This document shows, in pieces, positions 45,817-53,476 of a stretch of 64,000 bases of DNA. Every line of letters starts with the position of its first letter. Position 1 is the first letter of the stretch. The notes below the pieces were generated by a model, which saw nothing but the letters and a program-made list of their open reading frames with translations, was not told the origin of the DNA and made no database searches. The translations under genes were made by a program, and so were the position numbers. Source of the DNA: Bacillota bacterium (GTDB taxonomy: Bacteria > Bacillota > Clostridia > Acetivibrionales > DTU013); assembly GCA_023412665.1 (NCBI GenBank), contig JAEZCA010000051.1, positions 62,001-126,000 on the forward strand, written 5' to 3'.

Positions 45817-46203
45817 TTATTCACACCGCATCGTTGTACTTGTTTCAATATCGAATTCTTCAGGGAAGAAGGCAGCTATGACCGGTGTTATCATACTGTA
45901 GCCATATCTGACTGTAACAGTTACGGAGTCACCGGTATCTCTTGCTGCCTCTCCGGGAGTTATTCCTATCTCAAGCCTCTCAGGATCCAGTGACACAGCA
46001 GCATTGGACACTGCTGACCTGATCTCTGCATCCGTTTTCCCTACTGCCGCTTGCCTGGCTCCCTCACGGGATGCATTGCTGACCACCAGATAGCTGTTGA
46101 AAAGCAGGCCAAAATCTATGATACCTGTCAGCAACAGCAGCAGTACCGGCAGTATGAGTGCAGTTTCTACAAGCGACTGCCCTTTGTTTTTTTTCATTCT
46201 CAT
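45817..46203 (-). CDS. tadE: TadE-like pseudopilin
   Basis: A minor pseudopilin of the Tad system. ATG 46203, eight bases after GGAGG, gives 128 residues beginning MRMKKNKGQSLVETALILPVLLLLLTG. The KGQSLVETAL segment resembles a type IV prepilin cleavage site with Glu at +5, followed by the membrane helix and an extracellular domain (NASREGARQAAVG). It is the only TadE-like gene here; TadF and TadG are absent. Confidence 0.9.
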   Translation of the reverse strand: MRMKKNKGQSLVETALILPVLLLLLTGIIDFGLLFNSYLVVSNASREGARQAAVGKTDAEIRSAVSNAAVSLDPERLEIGITPGEAARDTGDSVTVTVRYGYSMITPVIAAFFPEEFDIETSTTMRCE

Positions 46204-46256
46204 GACCTGATCCTCCGGCCCCAATATTTCTTTGGAACTTCTGTCGACTTGTTATA

Positions 46257-46290
46257 AAATTACCCTACCTGAAATCAGATAGGGTAATTT
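46257..46290 (-). other. Hairpin between flp and tadE
   Basis: An 11-bp perfect stem (AAATTACCCTA with TAGGGTAATTT) encloses a smaller CTGA/TCAG stem. It lies about 30 bases after the flp stop; only a short TTTT-A run follows on the minus strand. It could act as a partial terminator or RNA-end stabiliser raising pilin over downstream products. Confidence 0.6.
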
Positions 46291-46321
46291 CATAGCTATG
46301 GTCTTCACTAAGCTAAAGCGA

Positions 46322-46555
46322 TCAGGATCCTCCGCCGCCTCCACCGCCTCCGGCAGCAGGTGCAGCAGGAGTATTACCGGTTATTATGCTTGCGATATTA
46401 CTGAACAGTGTTTCAAGCGGTCCTCTGAGAACCGTCAGTGCTGCAACGAGTATCACTGCGATGATACCAATGATCAGGCCATATTCCACCATACCCTGAC
46501 CTTTCTTGCTGGCGAATCTGACCTTCAAGTAAGTAAACAATGCCATCATCTTCAT
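46322..46555 (-). CDS. flp: Flp-family type IVb pilin
   Basis: Major pilin of the Tad pilus. The 77-residue precursor has a basic leader, the prepilin peptidase site KKGQGMVEYG (cleavage after Gly, Glu at +5 of the mature protein), and one hydrophobic helix (LIIGIIAVILVAALTVLRGPL). The C-terminus is unusual: PAAPAA followed by eight Gly and Ser, which would be exposed on the pilus surface. AAAGGTGG precedes the ATG. It is first in the tad operon. Confidence 0.95.
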   Translation of the reverse strand: MKMMALFTYLKVRFASKKGQGMVEYGLIIGIIAVILVAALTVLRGPLETLFSNIASIITGNTPAAPAAGGGGGGGGS

Positions 46556-46689
46556 TTTCTTGTACCACCTTTCATAAAATATAATTATTTTTTAAATGTT
46601 TCTTTTGTCCTCGTCTGTCTTTATTATAGGCTGGACGGACATTCAATGATATCCGCCGTCGGGCCCTTTTTTTCTGATGATTTTGGCCT

Positions 46690-46726
46690 AAAAAAAGCCC
46701 CCGGATTATTGCATCCGAAAGGCTTA
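46690..46726 (-). terminator. Intrinsic terminator after degU
   Basis: AGCC...CGGA pairs with TCCG...GGCT (with G-U pairs between) around an 8-base loop, followed by seven T on the minus strand. It lies about 45 bases past the degU stop and separates degSU from flp. Confidence 0.8.
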
Positions 46727-46770
46727 TTGTATTTAGGACTATATTACTAAGGGCTGGGACAGGAGTTTTA

Positions 46771-47424
46771 TCAGCTCTTGATATTGTGCTTGAACGCATA
46801 AATGGCTGCCTGGGTTCTGTCTGATACATTGAGCTTTCTGAATATGTTTGAAACATGGTTCTTCACGGTCTTTTCACTTATGTACAGGGTCTTTGCTATC
46901 TCCTTGTTGATCATTCCCTCTGCAATAAGCTCCAGCACCTCGACTTCCCTTGATGTCAGGTTGTTATCGTCATGCTTCTCCTTCTCATGCAATGTGACAC
47001 GGTTGAACTCCTTGACAAGCTCCATTGTCATATTCGGCTGTATATATGACCTGCCTGAGTGGACATTGCGGATGGCTTCGATCAATACCTTCGGTTCTGC
47101 ATCCTTCAGGACATAGCCTTCGGCCCCCATCTGCAGCGTTTTGAACAGATACTCCCTGTCTTCATGGATAGTCAGGACAATTATCCTGCTTGAAAGCTTG
47201 TCATCCTTTATTTGCTTTATTGCCTGCAAGCCGTTGATACCGGGCATGTTGATATCCATCAGGATCACGTCCGGTCTGTGTTCCTTTGCCAGCTGTATAG
47301 CTTCACTGCCATTGGAGGCCTGAGCAATCACCTCTATGTCGCTTTCAAGTTCCAGGATCTGCTTTAGTCCCTGCCTGAGCATTGAATGATCGTCGGCGAT
47401 CAGCACACTAATCCTGTTTCCCAT
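46771..47424 (-). CDS. degU: DegU-type response regulator
   Basis: NarL-family regulator partnered with DegS. ATG 47424, six bases after GAGGGGG, gives 217 residues. The receiver has the acidic pair (ADDH), the phospho-acceptor in DVILMDINMPGINGL (about residue 55) and a conserved Lys (VLKDAEPK), and the LuxR-type helix-turn-helix is clear (LTSREVEVLELIAEGMINKEIAKTLYISEKTVKNHVSNIF). It overlaps degS by 17 bp. A role in controlling the adjacent tad genes is plausible but not shown. Confidence 0.93.
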   Translation of the reverse strand: MGNRISVLIADDHSMLRQGLKQILELESDIEVIAQASNGSEAIQLAKEHRPDVILMDINMPGINGLQAIKQIKDDKLSSRIIVLTIHEDREYLFKTLQMGAEGYVLKDAEPKVLIEAIRNVHSGRSYIQPNMTMELVKEFNRVTLHEKEKHDDNNLTSREVEVLELIAEGMINKEIAKTLYISEKTVKNHVSNIFRKLNVSDRTQAAIYAFKHNIKS

Positions 47425-48589
47425 TTTCAACCCCCTCTTCTTGTGTAAAAGGTATCATTATATTCAACCGGGTGCCCTTCCCCGGCTCGGAGCTGATTGT
47501 CATCTCACCGTCCAGCAGCTCTACTCTTTCCCTCATGCTTACCAGGCCGAACCCGCCGGAAATATCTTCGTTTCTCTCCTTCAGCTTTGCTGTGTCGAAG
47601 CCGGCGCCGTCATCAAAAATGTAAAGCTTCAGGCATTTTTGCATAAACTCCAGATGTATTGCAGCATTCATTGCTTTGGCATGCTTGGCTACATTGTTCA
47701 ATGCTTCCTGTACTATCCGAAATACCGTCAACGAGATCACGGATTTAATATCCGGCTGCACTCCCTTTGTCTGGAAGGAGACCGATATCCCGGATTCCTC
47801 CTGGAATGTGAGCACATATCGCTGCAGAGTAGGCACCAGTCCCAAATCGTCCAGTGACATTGGCCTCAGGTCGTATATGATCTTGCGTACATCCTGAAGG
47901 CTGTCTCTTACGATTTTTTTCAGGCTCCTTAACTCTTCACGCGCCTTATCCAGATCTATATCTATCATTCTTTCACAAATTTCAGCTTTAAGAACAACAT
48001 TTGACATCTGCTGCGCCGGACCGTCATGAATGTCCCTTGCCACCCGCTGCCGTTCCTCTTCCTGAGCCTTTATTATTTTGAGGCCAAGAAGCTGCTTGTG
48101 CTGCAAGCCCTCGAGCTGCAGGCTCACCTCCTGAAGATCACCGGTCAGATAGCCAAGCGCCGCGCTTACCTGTGTTATAAGATTATCAGCCCTTTGAACG
48201 GTTTTAATCGAATCCTTTATACGTATTTCCAGTTCATTGCGCCTTCTTATGAAAAACTGCTCCATCTCTCTTTTTACTGCCAGCTCTACTCGTAAGTTAT
48301 CGGCTTTTTCGTACGCATCCTTAAGCTCTTCCTGTGTATAGTGCGAAAAGTTTTTATTTATAAGCATGAGTTTCCTCTTGCTTTCCTTCAATGCGACCTC
48401 CAGCACCTCGACCTCACTGATCAGCTGTTTTACCTGATCCTTGAGTGAACACAGCTCATCCTCCAGCTTTTTACACTCTCTGCGGGAGTTTTCAGCAATC
48501 TCGTATATTTCGGATTTGCTGCTGTTGATTGTCATTATTGTTTTTTTGATGATCTTATCAAGCTGCGCGATATCAAACTTATATCCCAT
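47408..48589 (-). CDS. degS: DegS-type sensor histidine kinase
   Basis: Cytoplasmic HPK7-class histidine kinase. ATG 48589 after AAGGGTGG gives 393 residues. The first 190 residues are coiled coil without membrane helices, like DegS of Bacillus. The HisKA_3 motif (EEERQRVARDIHDGPAQQMSNVVLKAE) holds the phospho-acceptor His; the ATPase domain has the N box (VQEALNNVAKHA) and G boxes (DDGAGFD; GGFGLVSMRERV). It lies upstream of degU in one operon. Confidence 0.93.
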   Translation of the reverse strand: MGYKFDIAQLDKIIKKTIMTINSSKSEIYEIAENSRRECKKLEDELCSLKDQVKQLISEVEVLEVALKESKRKLMLINKNFSHYTQEELKDAYEKADNLRVELAVKREMEQFFIRRRNELEIRIKDSIKTVQRADNLITQVSAALGYLTGDLQEVSLQLEGLQHKQLLGLKIIKAQEEERQRVARDIHDGPAQQMSNVVLKAEICERMIDIDLDKAREELRSLKKIVRDSLQDVRKIIYDLRPMSLDDLGLVPTLQRYVLTFQEESGISVSFQTKGVQPDIKSVISLTVFRIVQEALNNVAKHAKAMNAAIHLEFMQKCLKLYIFDDGAGFDTAKLKERNEDISGGFGLVSMRERVELLDGEMTISSEPGKGTRLNIMIPFTQEEGVENGKQD

Positions 48590-48762
48590 GTGAGTACCAC
48601 CCTTTGTGAGCCGTTCATAACACATTAATCAAACATCATCCATAATTAATTCTACATGTGACAATATAAATCCTTTGTATTCCGACTTATTGTGAGTTTT
48701 TTTTCATTAGCTTCATTAAGCTTATTCCAGAAAATGTTATCGAAAATCGATTTAATTTTGTG

Positions 48763-48791
48763 TTGACAACAGACCGGCCAGCTATTATAAT
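48763..48791 (+). promoter_or_regulatory. Strong housekeeping promoter of tRNA-Lys
   Basis: Perfect TTGACA (48763-48768) and TATAAT (48786-48791) with a 17-base spacer, about 41 bases before the tRNA 5' end. Confidence 0.92.
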
Positions 48792-48831
48792 ATGAAAGTG
48801 TTCGAGAGAGAAAGCCTCTCAAACAGGATAC

Positions 48832-48907
48832 GCGCCATTAGCTCAGTTGGTAGAGCACCTGACTCTTAATCAGGGTGTCCTGGGTTCGAGTCCCCGATGG
48901 CGCACCA
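48832..48907 (+). tRNA. tRNA-Lys (anticodon CTT)
   Basis: A full cloverleaf: acceptor GCGCCAT/ATGGCGC, D arm GCTC/GAGC, anticodon stem CCTGA/TCAGG with loop CTCTTAA (anticodon CTT, Lys AAG), T arm CTGGG/CCCCG with TTCGAGT loop, and encoded ACCA end. A perfect promoter precedes it and a terminator follows. A degenerate copy of its 3' half lies 1,072 bp downstream. Confidence 0.96.
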
Positions 48908-48941
48908 AAAGACCTTCACATGTATATGTGAAGGTCTTTTT
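48908..48941 (+). terminator. Terminator after tRNA-Lys (probably bidirectional)
   Basis: AAAGACCTTCACAT pairs with ATGTGAAGGTCTTT around a GTAT loop, followed by T residues on the plus strand. The minus strand also ends in TTTT, so it may serve the convergent araC-type gene too. Confidence 0.9.
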
Positions 48942-48973
48942 ATACCGTTTTATGTGTCGTAATAAAGCTAAGG

Positions 48974-49801
48974 CTATATGGCAACCGGAACCATTATTTC
49001 TACCCTGCATACATCAGCCGCTTCATCCCATTCGACATACTTCTCAATAGTTGGTAGATCCATCTGCTTGTATTCACTTTGGGGCATAAACTCACTATAT
49101 ATACGTTTCCATGTGGCTCCAAGAGTACCTCCGGAAATCGTGCCTTCCGCAGTGAAGACCAGCCACGTCATCGCAGGATACACATAACGGTCAAACCCTG
49201 TAATATCTTCACCCTCATATTCGGTGCCGCTCATATAATCGTTGTTCCCTTCGTTATCAAAGCCAAAGCATAAGCCCAGATCCAATGGATGACCGATTTG
49301 CTTCATTTTCTCGGCAGTTCCGTCAGATTTGACGATACCCCATGTACCGCCGCCATAAGGCGTTATACGCCTGATGCCAAGAACGACAAATGAATTCTTT
49401 TCAATCACTTTGTAATTCATTTCATTTACCCCCATAATCATAAATTTGAAGGTCAGGCGGGAATAGAATTTTAGATTTACATCCGGTTTACGGGCTTCCA
49501 GCGGTGTAACGCCATGCATACGCTTAAATGCGGCAGTAAATGCATCCGCCGAATCATATCCGTATTTTATGGCAATATCCAATACACGCTGGTTTGTATT
49601 TTGAAGATCATACGCAGCAGAGGTCAACCGTCTGCGGCGTAAATACTCGGATAGCTGTATACCGGTAATCGGTGCAAAAGACCTTTGAAACACAGAGTAT
49701 GGACATACCATGATCCGGGCGATCGCATCAGGATCGATTTCATCACACAAGTGCACTTCCAAATAGTCGATTACACAGTTCATTCTGTCAACCCATTCCA
49801 T
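48974..49801 (-). CDS. AraC-family regulator with GyrI-like effector domain
   Basis: A transcriptional regulator with two AraC helix-turn-helix motifs in the first 105 residues (DPDAIARIMVCPYSVFQRSFAPITGIQLSEYLRRRRL; VLDIAIKYGYDSADAFTAAFKRMHGVTP) and a C-terminal GyrI-like small-molecule binding domain (about 125-275: NYKVIEKNSFVVLGIRR; WLVFTAEG). This architecture is common in Rob/BmrR-like multidrug regulators. It is bracketed by tRNA-Lys and its partial copy. No target gene is adjacent. Confidence 0.88.
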   Translation of the reverse strand: MEWVDRMNCVIDYLEVHLCDEIDPDAIARIMVCPYSVFQRSFAPITGIQLSEYLRRRRLTSAAYDLQNTNQRVLDIAIKYGYDSADAFTAAFKRMHGVTPLEARKPDVNLKFYSRLTFKFMIMGVNEMNYKVIEKNSFVVLGIRRITPYGGGTWGIVKSDGTAEKMKQIGHPLDLGLCFGFDNEGNNDYMSGTEYEGEDITGFDRYVYPAMTWLVFTAEGTISGGTLGATWKRIYSEFMPQSEYKQMDLPTIEKYVEWDEAADVCRVEIMVPVAI

Positions 49802-50215
49802 TTGTCAGCCCTCCCTTTAGTTCAATCATACAGGAATCCCTACCCATGTATCCGACTTTTATCTAACAATTATTCACGGTATGATATCTCTACTATAACA
49901 TATGTTCTATATTGAGATAAGCGTTGTTAACAATATATTAATCAAGATGTACCAGGCTCGAGTCCCCGATGTCGCACTAGAAATCTTGTGAACGATGGAA
50001 AATACTACTCATTTCGTTATTGTCTTTTAGCTATATTTGTAATATTATTAATCTTGTATAAGTTTTATAGTACATTAGTCCTATATCTATAGGTCTGGCG
50101 TCCCTTTTCAAGTAAAACACTGGATAGTATACTGACTCTTGATACAGCTTATGTAAATTTAAAGGTACAAATATTTATTTTACTCTTATCAAAGCAGTAA
50201 AAAGGGGGTACCGAA
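49802..50215. other. Gene-free region between araC-type gene and agrA
   Basis: This 414-base AT-rich stretch holds the AraC-type gene's upstream region, a TTGTTAACAA palindrome (49924-49933), the tRNA-Lys 3' relic (49938-49979), and the leader of agrA. A GGGGG ribosome site lies just before agrA. I see no coding potential; an agrA promoter could not be fixed. Confidence 0.6.
49938..49979 (+). repeat. Degenerate direct repeat of the tRNA-Lys 3' half
   Basis: Forty-two bases align without gaps to the tRNA-Lys segment 48866-48907 (anticodon loop to ACCA) with 34 matches, including 14 identical bases of the T arm (TCGAGTCCCCGATG). No 5' half exists, so it is not a tRNA gene. Such partial copies commonly mark integration sites of mobile elements at tRNA genes. 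Confidence 0.8.
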
Positions 50216-50911
50216 ATGCTGTCCATTGCTATTCTCGATGATAATATCAGGGTACTTGAGGAATACGAGCAGCTTATACCGTCCTGGTTTTGCAGAAACG
50301 GAATATCCGGAAGGATCGTTACGGCCACGATCGACTTCAGGGAGTTTATCAACACGGTAAGAGAACAGTCCGTAAATGTGTGTATCATCGATATAAACCT
50401 GCAGTCTGAGGTCAACGGTCTATACATAGCAAAGCTTATAAGGAAGGAAAAAATAAACACAGAGATCATCTTCTGCACAGGCATGCTTGAGTATATGCAT
50501 CAGGCATTTGATGTGAACGCATATCACTTTATTACAAAGCCGGTGGGACGCGCCCTTGAAAAGTGCCTTGTCAAGCTTGACAGGGAAATAGCCGGCAGAC
50601 AGAATGCAAGAGGCGTACTGGAGGTAAGGACAAGAGCCCGCATATATTATTTGCCATACGACTCGATTTCACATATCCTCAGGGAGGGTTCAAAAACTGT
50701 TATTTATGCGTCAGGTAATGTGATCGAGGTGTATGAGAGCCTAGAGTCCATCGTTTCAAAGCTTGACAGCAAGAGATTTGTCAAATGCCACAGGTCATAC
50801 ATTGTTAACAAGGATTTTATTAGTTTTATTGATAAAAAGAGCAGGACTGTTGTCCTGACAAACGGGTACTGCGGCAGAATCGGCAGTAATGAAAGGAGAA
50901 TATTCCAGTGA
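50216..50911 (+). CDS. agrA: AgrA-type LytTR response regulator
   Basis: A 231-residue regulator with an N-terminal receiver (acidic DD at 8-9; phospho-acceptor in VCIIDINLQSEVNG at about 60; Lys in FITKPVG) and a C-terminal LytTR DNA-binding domain (YYLPYDSISHILREG; KRFVKCHRSYIVNKDFI). This is the AgrA/VirR architecture, binding paired direct repeats near promoters. The stop overlaps the agrC-type GTG start. Unlike Staphylococcus, the regulator precedes the kinase. Confidence 0.88.
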   Translation: MLSIAILDDNIRVLEEYEQLIPSWFCRNGISGRIVTATIDFREFINTVREQSVNVCIIDINLQSEVNGLYIAKLIRKEKINTEIIFCTGMLEYMHQAFDVNAYHFITKPVGRALEKCLVKLDREIAGRQNARGVLEVRTRARIYYLPYDSISHILREGSKTVIYASGNVIEVYESLESIVSKLDSKRFVKCHRSYIVNKDFISFIDKKSRTVVLTNGYCGRIGSNERRIFQ

Positions 50912-52194
50912 GCCTGATTGGATTGTTGATCAATACGATGTCATCATTTTTAGCTTCTTTATATATAATCTATCTGTTCAGATCGGTGTATGAGTACAGA
51001 TTCCCATGCCCAAAAAAGATCATTTTCATAACGGTATTCTGTCTTGTAAATGGACCTATTTCCTGGCTGATGCAGTCTTTTGCATATAAACCGCTTATCC
51101 TGATCGTTCTCAGTTGTGTCTTGATCTGGTATTTACTTAAAACAACGATCCTTCAGGCATTTTTTTCTTTTTCGTTATATGCTATCGCAACAGCAATAGG
51201 CAACGCGGCTCTGCCGATTTTTTTCAATCTGATCATACCCGGAGTGAATGTTGATACTATGCTGAACAATGCCTGGCTGATATTGGCAGCGAATATTTTT
51301 GTAAATCTTATTGTATTCATATTTTTTATACTGATCAAGCCGGTAAAACAATACATCAAACTGGTAAGGAATGAAAAATTTCTGATGGTGATCACTGCAG
51401 CTACCTTCGTGGTCATATGCGCTTCTTTTGCCATGTACATATATTCCAAGTCTATGAACATGTCCATCTATCTGATAATTGCCCTGATAAGCACTTCATA
51501 CTGCATATTCATTCTTCTGATGTGGTTCAATTCCCTCAGAAAGGTCATGAGGGACGAAGATTTAAAGCAGCAGAAATTCTATAATGACTCACTGCGTTCA
51601 ACACTGTTTGAGCTCCGAAGGTTCCGGCATGATTGGGCAAACAATCTGATAGTCATAGATTCAATGATAAAAATGAGCAAATACAATGAGCTTAGGCAGT
51701 ACATGTCCGAGCTTCTGGCTCAATGCTCCCAGCATGGCAGCACTCAGATATATGACATAAAGAATGCGGGACTTTTTGGTATCCTTTCCGCAAAGATCAA
51801 CCTTGCCGAAGAAAAAGGCATATCTGTCGACCTTCAGGTCAGCGGTGAAATCGAAAACATACCCAATGTAAAAATATCGGAATTGTGCGAGGTAGTCGGC
51901 ATTTTTATGGACAATGCCATTGAGGAGGCGTATAAGGGAGATAAAAACATAAGTGTGTGTGTAAAGAACAGGCCCAATTTCATCGAGATCTCATTTTCCA
52001 ACAGCTGTACCAATCCACCTGAAATACATAAGATCTATCTTGACGGCTACTCATCAAAGGGAGAAAACAGAGGCATGGGGCTGACTATAGCAAAGAGTAT
52101 CCTGGATAAGTATAAGAACGTTCTTCATATCACCAGCTACGAGAACAATATATTCACACAAACAATTGAGATAGCAAACAGAAAAGGGCTGTAA
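50908..52194 (+). CDS. agrC: AgrC-type peptide-sensing histidine kinase
   Basis: A GHKL-family membrane kinase expected to bind the thiolactone peptide. The 428-residue protein has about six membrane helices in the first 215 residues, then the phospho-acceptor His in ELRRFRHDWANNL, the N box (VGIFMDNAIEEAY) and the G box (NRGMGLTIAKSIL). It has no HAMP or PAS domain, as in AgrC. The start is GTG 50908 after AAAGGAG, overlapping agrA by 4 bp. It converges on agrD with 24 bp between. Confidence 0.87.
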   Translation: MSLIGLLINTMSSFLASLYIIYLFRSVYEYRFPCPKKIIFITVFCLVNGPISWLMQSFAYKPLILIVLSCVLIWYLLKTTILQAFFSFSLYAIATAIGNAALPIFFNLIIPGVNVDTMLNNAWLILAANIFVNLIVFIFFILIKPVKQYIKLVRNEKFLMVITAATFVVICASFAMYIYSKSMNMSIYLIIALISTSYCIFILLMWFNSLRKVMRDEDLKQQKFYNDSLRSTLFELRRFRHDWANNLIVIDSMIKMSKYNELRQYMSELLAQCSQHGSTQIYDIKNAGLFGILSAKINLAEEKGISVDLQVSGEIENIPNVKISELCEVVGIFMDNAIEEAYKGDKNISVCVKNRPNFIEISFSNSCTNPPEIHKIYLDGYSSKGENRGMGLTIAKSILDKYKNVLHITSYENNIFTQTIEIANRKGL

Positions 52195-52213
52195 AGCCCC
52201 TCTCTCTTTTTTT
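52186..52213 (+). terminator. Bidirectional terminator between agrC and agrD
   Basis: GGGCT and AGCCC flank GTAA; the agrC stop sits in the hairpin. The plus strand continues CTCTCTC then seven T, and the minus strand continues CCTTTTC. It can end both convergent transcripts, though the stem is short. Confidence 0.6.
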
Positions 52214-52218
52214 GCCTG

Positions 52219-52362
52219 TTAGTCTTCCCGTATGAGAGCTTTCGGGCATTCTCTCTGATGGAAAGTCCAGAGCCAGCAGCCATAGGTTGAGACGGCAGAA
52301 GCCGCAACCACACCTGCCATCGCAGCCAGACAAACAAGGGTCCTGAGATAGTTTTTCTTCAT
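52219..52362 (-). CDS. agrD: AgrD-type cyclic thiolactone autoinducer precursor
   Basis: A 47-residue precursor: basic, amphipathic leader (MKKNYLRTLVCLAAMAGVVAASA), signal core STYGCWLWTF, and acidic/basic tail HQRECPKALIRED. The Cys followed by aromatic residues and the HQ-x-E-x-P tail match the clostridial AgrD pattern (usually HQPEVP), here with R and C replacing P and V. The mature ring is probably Cys28/29-closed CWLWT or CWLWTF. GGAGG lies seven bases before the ATG, and the gene overlaps agrB by 4 bp (ATGA), so both are co-translated. Confidence 0.9.
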   Translation of the reverse strand: MKKNYLRTLVCLAAMAGVVAASAVSTYGCWLWTFHQRECPKALIRED

Positions 52363-52955
52363 ACCAGCGCCTCCTCTCTTCCGTATTTGTTTTTTGAAAT
52401 TTTATAAGCTATCGGTGTCATAAAAAGTGCCTGAATAAAGCATGTAAAAAGTATGATGCGTGACCAGATTCCTGGCAGAAACCAGGCTACGGCAAATAAT
52501 GACGTCAGCAAAATGAACCCGCCTGTCCTGAGCTGTCTTCTCTGCCTTTTTGATTTTACCGGCTTCTGCGGCAGATCTGCAGGTGCATAAAGGTATGCGG
52601 TCACATATGAAAAAGGCACAACTGCTAAAATCAGATATATACTGTCGATTTCAATATGGATGGCTGCGGCGGTAACTCCAAAAACGATAGCTGAATGTGT
52701 CAGCATGCATCCCAGGTGTGTTTTGGCATGTATCCCGCCAAGAAATGTCCTTTGTATGCCATAAACAGCTATCACTGCCAGAACATACGGCATGATCCCC
52801 AGCAGTACGGATATCAACAGGATCAGTGTTATCTTTACCAATTCCGAAACAGTCATATATACGCCATACTCTATGATTTCGCGTCTTTCCGGTGCTATAT
52901 CGGGTAAGGTTGAATATATCATATCCGTCATATAATTACTAATCTTGTCGAACAT
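52359..52955 (-). CDS. agrB: AgrB-type autoinducer processing protease
   Basis: Membrane cysteine endopeptidase that cleaves AgrD at its C-terminal side and forms the thiolactone. The protein of about 198 residues has five or six membrane helices and the catalytic motif GGIHAKTHLGC (His and Cys seven residues apart). The tail includes a Lys/Arg-rich loop (KPVKSKRQRRQL). ATG 52955 after AGGTG is preferred to the upstream GTG/ATG. It is followed by agrD with overlap. Confidence 0.93.
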   Translation of the reverse strand: MFDKISNYMTDMIYSTLPDIAPERREIIEYGVYMTVSELVKITLILLISVLLGIMPYVLAVIAVYGIQRTFLGGIHAKTHLGCMLTHSAIVFGVTAAAIHIEIDSIYLILAVVPFSYVTAYLYAPADLPQKPVKSKRQRRQLRTGGFILLTSLFAVAWFLPGIWSRIILFTCFIQALFMTPIAYKISKNKYGREEALV

Positions 52956-53120
52956 TGTCATCACCTATATAAATTATATACCGTAAGTAGGCAAAACTTT
53001 TTTTATTTATTGAAATGCCATTTAGTCTTATCGAATGATGTTTTTTTGATTTTCAGCAATACATTTGATTAATACACAATAATATTTTCAGGGCAATAGA
53101 AAGGGAAATTTTTGCGAGAG

Positions 53121-53149
53121 TTGACAAATATCTTGTAAGGTGATATTTT
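53121..53149 (+). promoter_or_regulatory. Candidate promoter of the 77-residue protein gene
   Basis: Perfect TTGACA (53121-53126) and TATTTT (53144-53149) with a 17-base spacer, about 85 bases before the ATG at 53235. It lies in the 279-bp region divergent from agrB. Confidence 0.55.
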
Positions 53150-53234
53150 ATTTTCGTTGGTTTTATTTTGAAATGCTTAGCGTTCATGGTAAAACCTACA
53201 AATTATAAGGTTGTTGTAGTAAAAGAGGTATGAT

Positions 53235-53468
53235 ATGTTATCCGAATTAGCTGAGTGCACATTACTTATGCTGAAAGTCATTCATGAAATGTATTATACA
53301 CAAAGGATAACCTATAAAGAATTTGTTGATCATACAGAAAAAAAGCTGCAGTTCCTGTACGAAAATATTGAAAATTTTTCTTCTGAAGCTGAAAAAAGAA
53401 ATGCATTTGATATTCTGTACAAATGCAATTCTATTCTGTCACAATATGACGATCAGTATCTGCAGTAA
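53235..53468 (+). CDS. Small protein of unknown function
   Basis: A 77-residue, mostly helical, Glu/Tyr/Lys-rich protein (LSELAECTLLMLKVIHEMYY at the start; HTEKKLQFLYENIENF in the middle; ending SQYDDQYLQ). It has no membrane segment, signal or Cys pair. GAGG precedes the ATG and a TTGACA promoter lies upstream. It resembles no family I can name; the Spo0E motif SQELD is absent. It is divergent from agrB and convergent with murG (8 bp apart). Confidence 0.7.
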   Translation: MLSELAECTLLMLKVIHEMYYTQRITYKEFVDHTEKKLQFLYENIENFSSEAEKRNAFDILYKCNSILSQYDDQYLQ

Positions 53469-53476
53469 ACCTATGA

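Noticed and set aside
46572..46856. 94-codon minus-strand frame between degU and flp
   Set aside because: It overlaps the 3' end of degU and runs through the terminator; no ribosome site.
49938..49979. Second functional tRNA gene
   Set aside because: Only the 3' half is present, and the acceptor and T-stem positions carry mismatches that break pairing.
53235..53468. Spo0E-like phosphatase
   Set aside because: Size fits, but the diagnostic SQELD motif and surrounding residues are absent.
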